From Alphaproteobacteria bacterium (GTDB taxonomy: Bacteria; Pseudomonadota; Alphaproteobacteria; VGEJ01), in assembly GCA_016869335.1 (NCBI GenBank), contig VGEJ01000166.1:1-6243 (forward strand): a stretch of 6,243 bases of DNA, read 5' to 3'. The position numbers were made by a program, and so were the translations under genes. Shown in pieces: positions 1 to 5,931 of this stretch (the first letter of the stretch is position 1; each line of letters starts with the position of its first letter). The notes beneath the pieces were generated by a model. That model made no database searches. It was not told the DNA's origin and saw nothing but the letters and a program-made list of their open reading frames with translations.

Positions 1-203
1 CTGGGAATCCCAGTGCCGCTGTCCCGGGGCCAGGCCAGCTCGACCAGGCGCAGCGCGAGTGCCAGGAAGCAAAGACAGAACACGCCCGCTACCACAGCTA
101 GGCGGCCACGAGCGCGCGACACGCCGACGACGACGATGGGGGTCCGGCGGGTGAGCTGGATGCCCCCCTCCCGGTGGCCGCCGCCCGCCACAAGCCCCAT
201 CAT
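1..203 (-). CDS. ftsI: FtsI / PBP3 septal peptidoglycan transpeptidase, N-terminal fragment
   Basis: Only the first 67 codons are in the window; the gene runs off the left edge and was found by translating the minus strand from the ATG at 203-201. FtsI is the class B penicillin-binding protein that crosslinks septal peptidoglycan as partner of FtsW. The visible part has a basic cytoplasmic tail of about 34 residues, including an RR pair and an RARGR stretch, followed by one membrane anchor at about residues 35-54 ending in ALRLVELAW. This is the usual topology and a typical juxtamembrane motif of alphaproteobacterial FtsI. The catalytic domain is outside the window, so the name rests on this anchor plus position after ftsL in the dcw order. 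The start overlaps the ftsL stop by ATGA. A second ATG follows directly and could also be used. The sequence before the start has only a weak Shine-Dalgarno, so expression probably depends on coupling to ftsL. Confidence 0.85.
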   Translation of the reverse strand, partial: MMGLVAGGGHREGGIQLTRRTPIVVVGVSRARGRLAVVAGVFCLCFLALALRLVELAWPRDSGTGIP

Positions 204-538
204 GGCTCAAGCCCCGGCGCCGGCCGGTCTTCGGCCAGCAGCGGCGCTTCGGCCGCGGGCACCGGATACGGCAGATCGGCGACCGAGGCGATCATCTGGG
301 GCCCCACCATCGGCACGAGGCCGAGGTGTTTGGCGGTCAAGGACGCGAGGCGCTCGGGCCGGTTGAGGTAGCTCCATTCCGCATCGAGGACACGGATCGC
401 CTCGCCCTCGGCGATGATCGCCTGCTCGAGCGTGGCTATCCGGTCTTCGAGGCGCTGGACCTCCCCCTTCAGGCGGAACACGATCGCGGCGAGGACGGCG
501 ACGACCGCGAGCGCACCGAGGGTCCACGGCCGGATCAT
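200..538 (-). CDS. ftsL: Cell division protein FtsL
   Basis: This 112-residue protein is a small bitopic divisome protein. FtsL normally forms a complex with FtsB and FtsQ and activates FtsW/FtsI at the septum. The sequence shows a very short cytoplasmic N terminus, one membrane segment at about residues 6-22, then a charged heptad-like stretch at about 23-53 that should form the periplasmic coiled coil. The conserved block LDAEWSYLNRPERLA (51-65), followed by KHLGL, is characteristic of alphaproteobacterial FtsL. A proline- and alanine-rich tail fills the last 25 residues. The ATG at 538-536 overlaps the rsmH stop by ATGA and is preceded by GAGG seven bases upstream. The TGA at 202-200 overlaps the ftsI start. 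Length and position between rsmH and ftsI are normal for the family. Confidence 0.93.
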   Translation of the reverse strand: MIRPWTLGALAVVAVLAAIVFRLKGEVQRLEDRIATLEQAIIAEGEAIRVLDAEWSYLNRPERLASLTAKHLGLVPMVGPQMIASVADLPYPVPAAEAPLLAEDRPAPGLEP

Positions 539-1503
539 GCGGCCGCCTCGGCGAGCGGAGCCGCGGCCGCCGTGCGCACGGCGACCCGCAGACGGGCGGA
601 ACGGGCGCGTGGGTTGGCTGCGATCTCCTCGGGCCGGGGGCGGATCGCCTTGCCCGATCGCCGGAAGGTCGGGGCCGGCGCGGCTACGGCCGGCAGGGCA
701 TGCCGCGATGTCGGCGTGCGAACGGTGCTGCGCTCGACCAGGAAGCGCTTCACGGTGCGATCCTCGAGCGAGTGGAAGGAGATGACGGTGAGGCGACCGC
801 CCGGCTTGAGCAAGCGCTCGGCCGCCGCGAGACCACGATCGAGCTCGCTTTCAGGATCACCCACTTCGCGATTAACGTAGATGCGCAGCGCCTGAAACGT
901 CCGCGTGGCCGGATGACGCCGCCCGTGCTGGCCGATTGTCTCGGCGACCAGTGCGGCAAGCTCGCCCGTGCGGGTGAGCGGCTGCACGGAGCGCGCCGCC
1001 ACGATGGCCCGCGCCACCGCCAGCGCTCGCGGTTCTTCGCCATAGCGGCGGAGGATGGTGGCAAGCTCGGCCACGTTCGCGGTATTGACGACATCGGCCG
1101 CGGTCCGCCCTTCCCGCTCCATGCGCATGTCGAGCGGCCCATCGGACTGGAAGGAGAAGCCGCGCTCGGGATCATCGAGCTGCAGCGATGACACGCCAAG
1201 ATCGAGCGCGACGCCGTCGACCGTGGCGACGTCGCGGCTCGCGAGCAGGCGATCCATCATGCTGAAGCGGCCGGCGATGACGGCGAGGCGGTCGGGATAG
1301 CGCCGCATGAGCTCGGCCCCGCGTGCCACGGCGTCGGGATCGCGATCGATTGCCCACACCCGACACGGGGCGGCGACGAGCAGGGCCTCGGACAGCCCCC
1401 CGGCGCCCAAGGTGCCATCGACGAATTCCGCCCCGGCGGCGGGCGCCAGCGCGCTTAAGACCTCCTCGAGCATGACTGGGCGGTGGCCGGACGCCTCCGT
1501 CAT
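535..1503 (-). CDS. rsmH: 16S rRNA m4C1402 methyltransferase RsmH (MraW)
   Basis: This 322-residue protein is an S-adenosylmethionine-dependent methyltransferase that N4-methylates C1402 in the decoding centre of 16S rRNA. Family hallmarks appear in order: the N-terminal HRPVMLEEVL (7-16), the SAM-binding loop VDGTLGAGGLSEALL (28-42), the acidic AIDRDPDA motif (51-58), LDLGVSSLQLDDPERGFSF (100-118) continuing to GPLDMRM, RRYGEEP (152-158), TFQALRIYVNRE (202-213), the catalytic-region SFHSLEDR (242-249) and the C-terminal NPRARSARLRVA (297-308). It appears intact and of normal length. The ATG at 1503 overlaps the mraZ stop by ATGA. It follows a strong purine-rich Shine-Dalgarno, GGGAGGGG at 1515-1508, which lies in the mraZ coding region and supports this start. 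It lies in the dcw operon between mraZ and ftsL, the common bacterial order. Confidence 0.97.
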   Translation of the reverse strand: MTEASGHRPVMLEEVLSALAPAAGAEFVDGTLGAGGLSEALLVAAPCRVWAIDRDPDAVARGAELMRRYPDRLAVIAGRFSMMDRLLASRDVATVDGVALDLGVSSLQLDDPERGFSFQSDGPLDMRMEREGRTAADVVNTANVAELATILRRYGEEPRALAVARAIVAARSVQPLTRTGELAALVAETIGQHGRRHPATRTFQALRIYVNREVGDPESELDRGLAAAERLLKPGGRLTVISFHSLEDRTVKRFLVERSTVRTPTSRHALPAVAAPAPTFRRSGKAIRPRPEEIAANPRARSARLRVAVRTAAAAPLAEAAA

Positions 1504-1979
1504 CGCGCCCCTCCCTCGCCCGTCCGAGGTGCTCCCAGCCGAAGCTGGTCACGCTCGCGTTGGGCGCGCTCGAGGGCGGCGGCGTCGTATTCGCGGAATG
1601 CCTCGGGCTCCCAGATCTGAAAAGTCACGCCCAATCCGACGAACGCGACCCGATCGGACAGCTTGGCGTGCGCGATCATCGTTTCGGACAGCACGATGCG
1701 CCCTTCGGTATCGAACGGCAGGCGGGCGGTCTTGGCCAGGATCGAGATCGCGAACGCCCCGCGGCGCTCGGAGAACGGGTCGAACTGCTCATCGATGCTC
1801 TGCGAAAGGCGCTCGATGCGATCGATGCCACAGCACTCGATGGCCGGAAGAACGAACGAGGAGTAGGCAGCGATGCCATGGAAGGCCTGATCGACGAGCT
1901 CGGCGCGGTACTCGGCGGGCACCGAGACGCGGCCCTTCTTGTCCAGTCGGTTGACGAACGTGTTGGTGAAGAGCGGCAT
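1500..1979 (-). CDS. mraZ: MraZ, AbrB-fold transcriptional regulator of the dcw operon
   Basis: This 159-residue protein belongs to the MraZ family, oligomeric DNA-binding proteins that in E. coli repress their own dcw promoter. It has the two expected SpoVT/AbrB-like repeats, each with the DxxGR signature: LDKKGRVSVPAEYR (12-25) and FDTEGRIVLSE (89-99). The reading frame extends 21 codons upstream to an ATG at 2042. I chose the ATG at 1979 because the protein then begins MPLFTNTFVNRLDKKGR, as family members do. The extra residues look non-conserved, and the 2042 ATG falls almost at the predicted transcription start. A modest Shine-Dalgarno (GGGGCGAG) precedes 1979. It is the first gene of the dcw operon; its stop overlaps the rsmH start. 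The last 20 or so residues are charged and variable. Confidence 0.95.
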   Translation of the reverse strand: MPLFTNTFVNRLDKKGRVSVPAEYRAELVDQAFHGIAAYSSFVLPAIECCGIDRIERLSQSIDEQFDPFSERRGAFAISILAKTARLPFDTEGRIVLSETMIAHAKLSDRVAFVGLGVTFQIWEPEAFREYDAAALERAQRERDQLRLGAPRTGEGGAR

Positions 1980-2044
1980 ATCTCGCCCCAGCCCAGGGCC
2001 ATTCCCTTGCCCGAACGTCAGAGCCCGCGCTTGGGAGTGCATGG

Positions 2045-2072
2045 GTTATCATGGTACTACTTGGTGTGTCAA
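2045..2072 (-). promoter_or_regulatory. Predicted sigma70-type promoter of the mraZ-rsmH-ftsL-ftsI operon
   Basis: Read on the minus strand, a perfect -35 hexamer TTGACA (2072-2067) is followed after 16 bases by GATAAC (2050-2045), a 4 of 6 match to TATAAT. Written in the alphaproteobacterial style (NTTGAC, then 17 bases), it has the same geometry as the rnpB promoter in this window. Transcription would start near 2038, leaving a leader of about 60 bases before the mraZ ATG at 1979. Two copies of ATTACC (2099-2094 and 2085-2080) lie just upstream of the -35. The prediction comes from sequence only. Confidence 0.65.
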
Positions 2073-2260
2073 TGCGCAGGGTAATCATGACGAGGTAATT
2101 GCGGCACATTCTCCGCCGCCGGCCCGTCGCCGTGCCGTGTCCGTTCAGAGCCGCCGACGCGCCAACTCGGCCAGTGCATACGAAGTCTGTGGCGGCATTA
2201 GGGCGGGCGCATGTTCCTGTTATGTTCTACAGTTGAGACATGGGCTCGCGTGGAGAGTGC
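2073..2260. other. Intergenic spacer between rnpB and the dcw promoter, no gene seen
   Basis: About 190 bases lie between the rnpB 3' end and the mraZ promoter. I found no credible protein or RNA gene. There is no clear intrinsic terminator: a weak six-base pairing (CGGCAC with GTGCCG) has no T-run after it. The part next to the mraZ promoter is visibly richer in A and T than the surrounding genes and carries the ATTACC direct repeat. Just past the RNase P P1 helix are two imperfect 9-base units, GTACTCTCC and GCACTCTCC (2269-2252, minus strand). Confidence 0.5.
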
Positions 2261-2265
2261 GGAGA

Positions 2266-2637
<372 letters not shown>

Positions 2638-2643
2638 CTGCGG

Positions 2644-2672
2644 ACATAGGGCCACGTGGCCCGGCGGTCAAG
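2644..2672 (-). promoter_or_regulatory. Predicted rnpB promoter overlapping the amidase stop codon
   Basis: On the minus strand, CTTGAC (2672-2667), then exactly 17 bases, then CTATGT (2649-2644). This closely fits the CTTGAC-N17-CTATAT pattern described for alphaproteobacterial housekeeping promoters. The predicted start, six to seven bases downstream (about 2638), coincides with the independently inferred 5' end of rnpB from its P1 helix. The TGA stop codon of the amidase (2670-2668) lies inside the -35 element. The spacer contains most of a perfect palindrome at 2649-2662. Confidence 0.75.
2649..2662. repeat. 14-bp perfect palindrome in the rnpB promoter spacer
   Basis: GGGCCACGTGGCCC is identical on both strands. 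It fills nearly the whole interval between the -35 and -10 elements of the predicted rnpB promoter and lies six bases after the amidase stop codon. It could be an operator or a short hairpin at the end of the upstream transcript. No T-run follows, so it is not a canonical intrinsic terminator. Confidence 0.6.
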
Positions 2673-3387
2673 GCAGCGCGCGAAGGAGAGCGGCGAGGCG
2701 CTCGCGCGTGCGCCGGTCGGGCTCGCCGTCCCAGCGGTGCGGCGACCAGTGGCGCTGGAAGGCGGCCACGGCCGCGCGGGTGGCCTCATCCAGCACCCCT
2801 GAGCGCGGCACCGCGTAGCCGATGCCGGCGAGTGCGGCCTGCACCGCCGCCATGTCGTCCTCGGCCACCGACTCGGCCACCGGCTCAGCCGGCGCATCGC
2901 TCGGCCACAGCCCGATCCCCGCTGCGGCGAGCCGCCGCCAGGCGAAACGTTCGCCAGGATCCTGCTTGCGGAGCGGCGCGACGTCCGCGTGCCCGAGCAC
3001 CCGCTCGCGCGGGATCCGGTGGCGGGCCAGCACCGCCTCCGCCAGCGCGAGCAGTGCCTCCATCTGCGGCTCCGGAAAGTCGCGGTAGCCGAACTCGTGG
3101 CCGGGATTGGCGAGCTCGATGCCGATCGAACAGTCGTTGACCCCCTGCTCGCCCCGCCACGACGACGTGCCGGCGTGCCAGGCCCGCTGAGCCTCAGCGA
3201 CCAGCTGATAGATGCCCCCGTCGTCATCGATCAGATAGTGCGCGCTCACCCGCGCCACCGGATCACGCAGTCGTGCCAGCGCCAGGGCCGCCGTGGGCAT
3301 GCCCGTGTAGTGGAGCAGCAGGAGATCGATGGCGCGGCCCGCCGGCCGCGCATCGCAGTTGGGCGACGGCCGCGCCCGGATGATCAC
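2668..3387 (-). CDS. Zinc N-acetylmuramoyl-L-alanine amidase (AmpD/AmiD type) with peptidoglycan-binding domain
   Basis: This 239-residue protein is an amidase_2 family enzyme that cuts the bond between N-acetylmuramic acid and L-alanine in peptidoglycan or muropeptides. By comparison with AmpD the zinc ligands are H26 (in LLLLHYTG), H133 (in VLGHADVAP) and D143 (in KQDPG). E91 (in IGIELAN) and K141 match the catalytic glutamate and lysine. A peptidoglycan_binding_1-like helical domain occupies about residues 175-239 (QAALAGIGY, DEATRAAVAAFQRHW). I chose the GTG at 3387 because it gives VIIRARPSPNCD just before the conserved core. The frame stays open to an ATG at 3555, but those 56 extra residues are arginine-rich, low-complexity and overlap the end of the exporter gene. 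No strong Shine-Dalgarno precedes the GTG. No signal peptide or lipobox is visible with either start, which suggests a cytoplasmic muropeptide-recycling role (AmpD-like), although the wall-binding domain argues for export (AmiD-like). It starts 82 bases after the exporter gene on the same strand. Confidence 0.9.
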   Translation of the reverse strand: MIIRARPSPNCDARPAGRAIDLLLLHYTGMPTAALALARLRDPVARVSAHYLIDDDGGIYQLVAEAQRAWHAGTSSWRGEQGVNDCSIGIELANPGHEFGYRDFPEPQMEALLALAEAVLARHRIPRERVLGHADVAPLRKQDPGERFAWRRLAAAGIGLWPSDAPAEPVAESVAEDDMAAVQAALAGIGYAVPRSGVLDEATRAAVAAFQRHWSPHRWDGEPDRRTRERLAALLRALP

Positions 3388-3469
3388 ACGGCGCCCGCGA
3401 CCAGCGCCGGCCGTAACGGCCGCGACGGCACCGGCGTCTCCACGAGAGCGATGCCGAGGACGCCGAGCC

Positions 3470-4372
3470 TCAAGCCTGCTCCTTCGCCGCCGCGGCCGAC
3501 GCGGCGCGGACCGCGCCGCCGCGCTGCGCTGCCCGCAACATGATGTAGCCGACACCGCCGAGCGTCAGACCGCCGCCGAGCAAGAGCTCGGTCGACAGGC
3601 CATCGCCCATGAACACGACACCCGCCAAGACGCCGAAAATCGGGCTGAGCAAGCCGATCGGCGACACCAGGCTCACGGGGTAGCGTTGCAGCAGGAAATA
3701 CCAGATCCCGAGCCCGACGATGGAGGTCCCGACAATGGCGTAGGACAGCGCCCACACGCCGCTCACGGTGGGATGCACGAGTGCCTCCCACTGGCCGTCC
3801 TCGAGCACGAGCGAGAACAGTAGAAGCTGTGGTCCGCTCAGCGCGCCCATCCACGCCTGGATCGACCACGTCGAGAGCGCCTTGGCGCGATTGATCAGGG
3901 CGCTGCCGCACGCGAACATCGCCGCCGAGACCCCGACCAAGACGACCCCGGCGAGGTGGCTGAAGACGTCGGGATCGAAGCCAATGACGCCGACGCCAGC
4001 GAACGCGACCGCGATCGCCGCCGCGCGGCGCCAGCCGATGCGCTCGCCCATGAAGGCAACCCCGAGCAGGGTCGCGAACGGCACGCTGAGCTGGCTGACG
4101 ATGGCAACGGAGGCGACGTCGCCGCTGAGGTAGAAGCCGGTGTAGAGCATCGCGTAGTGGAGCGCACCCATCGTCAGCGAGATCAGGACCAGCACCCGGA
4201 AGTGGCCGCGCGGCCAGCTTAGAAAGCGCGCCAGCAGGAGCGTGATGATGAGCCAGCGCAGCGCCGTGAAGAAGATCGGCGGATAGGCCTCGACGCCGAG
4301 CTTCGCGGCAACGTAAGCATAGCCCCACACGGCGTTGGCGAGGATCGCTAGCCCGAGGTGCAGCGGGGTCAT
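3470..4372 (-). CDS. EamA-family (drug/metabolite transporter superfamily) exporter
   Basis: This 300-residue protein is almost entirely hydrophobic, with about ten membrane segments arranged as two EamA repeats (about residues 5-131 and 142-280). Family features are the N-terminal NAVWGYAYVAAKLG with PP shortly after, VAFMGERIGWRR at the end of the first repeat (105-116), SAAMFACGSALINRAKA (149-165) opening the second, and YAIVGTSIVGLGIWYFLLQRY (211-231). The last two blocks resemble, from memory, the E. coli EamA (YdeD) O-acetylserine/cysteine exporter more than other branches. That hints at amino acid or related metabolite export, but the substrate cannot be told from sequence. A short alanine- and lysine-containing tail ends the protein. 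The ATG at 4372 lies 61 bases after the J-protein gene stop, and the amidase follows on the same strand, so the three are probably co-transcribed. Confidence 0.88.
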   Translation of the reverse strand: MTPLHLGLAILANAVWGYAYVAAKLGVEAYPPIFFTALRWLIITLLLARFLSWPRGHFRVLVLISLTMGALHYAMLYTGFYLSGDVASVAIVSQLSVPFATLLGVAFMGERIGWRRAAAIAVAFAGVGVIGFDPDVFSHLAGVVLVGVSAAMFACGSALINRAKALSTWSIQAWMGALSGPQLLLFSLVLEDGQWEALVHPTVSGVWALSYAIVGTSIVGLGIWYFLLQRYPVSLVSPIGLLSPIFGVLAGVVFMGDGLSTELLLGGGLTLGGVGYIMLRAAQRGGAVRAASAAAAKEQA

Positions 4373-4433
4373 AGCGGCGGCGCGTGCGCCAGCCCGGCGG
4401 GCGCGCGGCGGGCGGCAACAGCGATGCGGTGGG

Positions 4434-5171
4434 TCAGGTCAGGCCTCGCGCTTTCGCGATGCGGTCGAACGCGGCGTTGATCGTGGCGAGTTTCTCGTTT
4501 GCCAGCGCGACGAACTCCGCCGGCATCCCCGCGGCGATCAACCGGTCCGGGTGGTGTTCACGGATCAGCGCACGGTAGCGTTTCTTGAGTTCGGCGTTGG
4601 GTAGTGCCGGGTCCACGCCCAGGATCTGGTAGGGGTCGGCGGAGGCGGCCTCGATGTGGCTCGCCTTGATGCGCTCGTACCCCGCCGCATCGAAGCCGAA
4701 GATCGCCGCCACCTCGCGCAGGAAGGCGTCCTCGGCGGGGTGGAGCACGTTGTCGGCCTTGGCGATGTGGAACAGACCGTCGAGCAGATCCTCGAGCACC
4801 GCGCTGTTGCCGGCGAACAGCTTGGCGATCTGCCGGGCGTAAGGCTCGAAGCCCTCGGCGTCGCGCCGGGCCCGGTCGAACACCCGGGCGACGTTGCGCA
4901 TCTCGTCCTGCGGCACGTGGAAGACCTCGCGGAAGGCCGCGACCTCTTCGCGCGTCACGACACCGTCCGCCTTGGCCATCTTGGCACCAAGCACGATCAC
5001 GCCGATCGTGAAGGCCACCTCCTTGGTGCCATCGGCCGGAGCGGCGGCAGCCTTATCCTCGGCCCGCATCCGATCGACGGCGTGCCCGGCAAGGCCGCCG
5101 ATCAGCGCCCCGAGCGGTCCACCCAAGGCAAAGCCCGCGGCGCCGCCGAGAATCTTCCCCCAGATGGTCAC
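4434..5171 (-). CDS. djlA: DjlA-type membrane-anchored J-domain co-chaperone with TerB domain
   Basis: This 245-residue protein matches the layout of DjlA, an inner-membrane DnaJ-like co-chaperone that stimulates the ATPase of DnaK. It begins TIWGKILGGAAGFALGGPLG, with a glycine-rich membrane segment at about residues 5-32; E. coli DjlA begins in the same way (YWGKIIG). A helical TerB-like domain follows at about 50-165, with the acidic repeats AKADG (66-70) and AKADN (137-141) typical of TerB. The J domain covers about 179-245, starting DPYQILGVDP, with the essential HPD at 207-209 in REHHPDRLIAAGMP, again as in DjlA. The start is a GTG at 5171 without a visible Shine-Dalgarno; it is supported because the conserved WGKI motif begins at residue 4. 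It is probably first in a unit with the exporter and amidase genes, and faces a divergent gene across 142 bases. Confidence 0.92.
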   Translation of the reverse strand: MTIWGKILGGAAGFALGGPLGALIGGLAGHAVDRMRAEDKAAAAPADGTKEVAFTIGVIVLGAKMAKADGVVTREEVAAFREVFHVPQDEMRNVARVFDRARRDAEGFEPYARQIAKLFAGNSAVLEDLLDGLFHIAKADNVLHPAEDAFLREVAAIFGFDAAGYERIKASHIEAASADPYQILGVDPALPNAELKKRYRALIREHHPDRLIAAGMPAEFVALANEKLATINAAFDRIAKARGLT

Positions 5172-5178
5172 GGCCGCA

Positions 5179-5207
5179 CCCTAGCGCGCAGCGCTTGCCC
5201 GGCCAAG
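5179..5207 (-). promoter_or_regulatory. Weak candidate promoter for the djlA unit
   Basis: On the minus strand CTTGGC (5207-5202), then 17 bases, then CTAGGG (5184-5179). The spacing matches the two better promoters in this window, but the -10 agrees poorly with consensus. Transcription would start at about 5172, directly at the GTG start codon, implying a leaderless message. That would explain why no Shine-Dalgarno is present. Low confidence. Confidence 0.3.
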
Positions 5208-5233
5208 TGAGCACAGGGCGCGGCGAGGCGCGG

Positions 5234-5262
5234 TTTACCGCCCCCCACGTAGCCGCTAGAGT
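5234..5262 (+). promoter_or_regulatory. Candidate promoter for the plus-strand gene at 5314
   Basis: TTTACC (5234-5239), a 17-base spacer and TAGAGT (5257-5262) each match the sigma70 consensus at 4 of 6 positions. Transcription would begin near 5269 and give a leader of about 45 bases that includes the full ribosome binding site. A perfect TTGACA at 5272-5277 is also present, but its -10 would fall at about 5295 and the transcript would start inside the ribosome binding site, so I prefer the upstream pair. Confidence 0.4.
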
Positions 5263-5302
5263 GGCCACACCTTGACAGCGCCGACCACGGCGCGAGAACT
5301 GC

Positions 5303-5308
5303 GGAGGG
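5303..5308 (+). promoter_or_regulatory. Strong ribosome binding site that decides the start at 5314
   Basis: GGAGGG lies five bases before the ATG at 5314. It is one of the strongest Shine-Dalgarno sequences in the window and favours this ATG over an in-frame TTG at 5272, which would add 14 residues. Confidence 0.8.
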
Positions 5309-5313
5309 AACCC

Positions 5314-5901
5314 ATGGCTATACCGCCGATCGATGCGCACAAGGTCCACTTTTCGGGCGAGAACTCGTTCCTGCGCTTGAAGGCGAGCGCGACCGGGCCC
5401 GACACGACGACGTGCTCGCATTGGCGCGCCTACTTCTCGCCGGCGGGCCCCGGCACCGTGCTGTTCGTCGAGTCGGACGCGACCGACCGCAAGGTGAAGA
5501 TCTACTCGGACAACCCGGGCTTCGCGCGCTGGACCCAGACGCTCGAGGCAGGCATGCGCAAGCAGTTCTCGAATCCGAGCGACCCGATCATCGCCGCCCG
5601 CTTCGAGCGCGCAGGCGATCACCGCAGCGTCTACCAGGAGATCGTCGAGTCCGCCGAGGGGCGGGTCGAGCTCACTTGGCGCGACATCCGCGAGCCGTTC
5701 TACATCCGCTTCGAGCCCGGCAACCAGATCACCGGCGAGTGGGGCGTGTATAGCTGTCTGATCCCGGCCTGGGACTGCACGCTCTACGTCAACGGCCGGG
5801 TCGCGACGGGCAAGGTGTTCGGCGAAGACATCGCGGGGCACCCGAGCAGCATCTCGTGCCTGGCCTGGGGCGAGAGCTGGCTCAAGGGCCCGCGCCCCTA
5901 G
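5314..5901 (+). CDS. Unrecognised 195-residue protein
   Basis: I do not recognise the family. The frame is intact, begins with an ATG behind a strong Shine-Dalgarno, ends with TAG and has the codon bias of its neighbours, so it is very likely a real gene. There is no signal peptide or membrane segment, so a soluble cytoplasmic protein is expected. The sequence is rich in aromatic residues and alternates polar and hydrophobic residues (for example RAYFSPAGPGTVLFVES at about 38-54 and RVELTWRDIREPFYIRFEPG at 117-136), suggesting a mostly beta fold. A tryptophan-, glycine- and cysteine-rich stretch, GEWGVYSCLIPAWDCTLYVNG (141-161), stands out. Cysteines are at 34, 148, 155 and 182; I see no standard metal-binding motif. 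It is followed after 30 bases on the same strand by a hydratase-like gene, so the two may be co-transcribed; a role in the same pathway is only a guess. Confidence 0.8.
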   Translation: MAIPPIDAHKVHFSGENSFLRLKASATGPDTTTCSHWRAYFSPAGPGTVLFVESDATDRKVKIYSDNPGFARWTQTLEAGMRKQFSNPSDPIIAARFERAGDHRSVYQEIVESAEGRVELTWRDIREPFYIRFEPGNQITGEWGVYSCLIPAWDCTLYVNGRVATGKVFGEDIAGHPSSISCLAWGESWLKGPRP

Positions 5902-5931
5902 CGTCCGCAGTTCGGCGCGACCTGGCGGATC

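Noticed and set aside
1..13. Near-perfect inverted repeat CTGGGAATCCCAG at the window edge
   Set aside because: It lies inside the ftsI reading frame, has six-base arms and a single central base, and is compatible with codon content; no regulatory reason for it there.
1986..1995. TGGGC-TGGGG (minus strand) as MraZ operator boxes
   Set aside because: MraZ boxes are known as TGGGN repeats about 10 bases apart near the promoter. These two are immediately adjacent, next to the ATG and far from the -10, so they are more likely ordinary G-rich leader sequence.
1980..2042. Longer mraZ start at the ATG at 2042, adding 21 residues
   Set aside because: The ATG lies almost at the predicted transcription start, and the extra residues do not resemble MraZ, whose members begin right before the first DxxGR repeat. 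The ATG at 1979 gives the usual N terminus.
4373..4433. GC-rich inverted segments between djlA and the exporter gene as a terminator
   Set aside because: The pairing is imperfect and no T-run follows on the minus strand; the 61-base gap is more consistent with an operon.
5272..5313. TTG at 5272 as the start of the unknown gene
   Set aside because: It has no Shine-Dalgarno of its own, whereas the ATG at 5314 follows a strong GGAGGG at the right distance.
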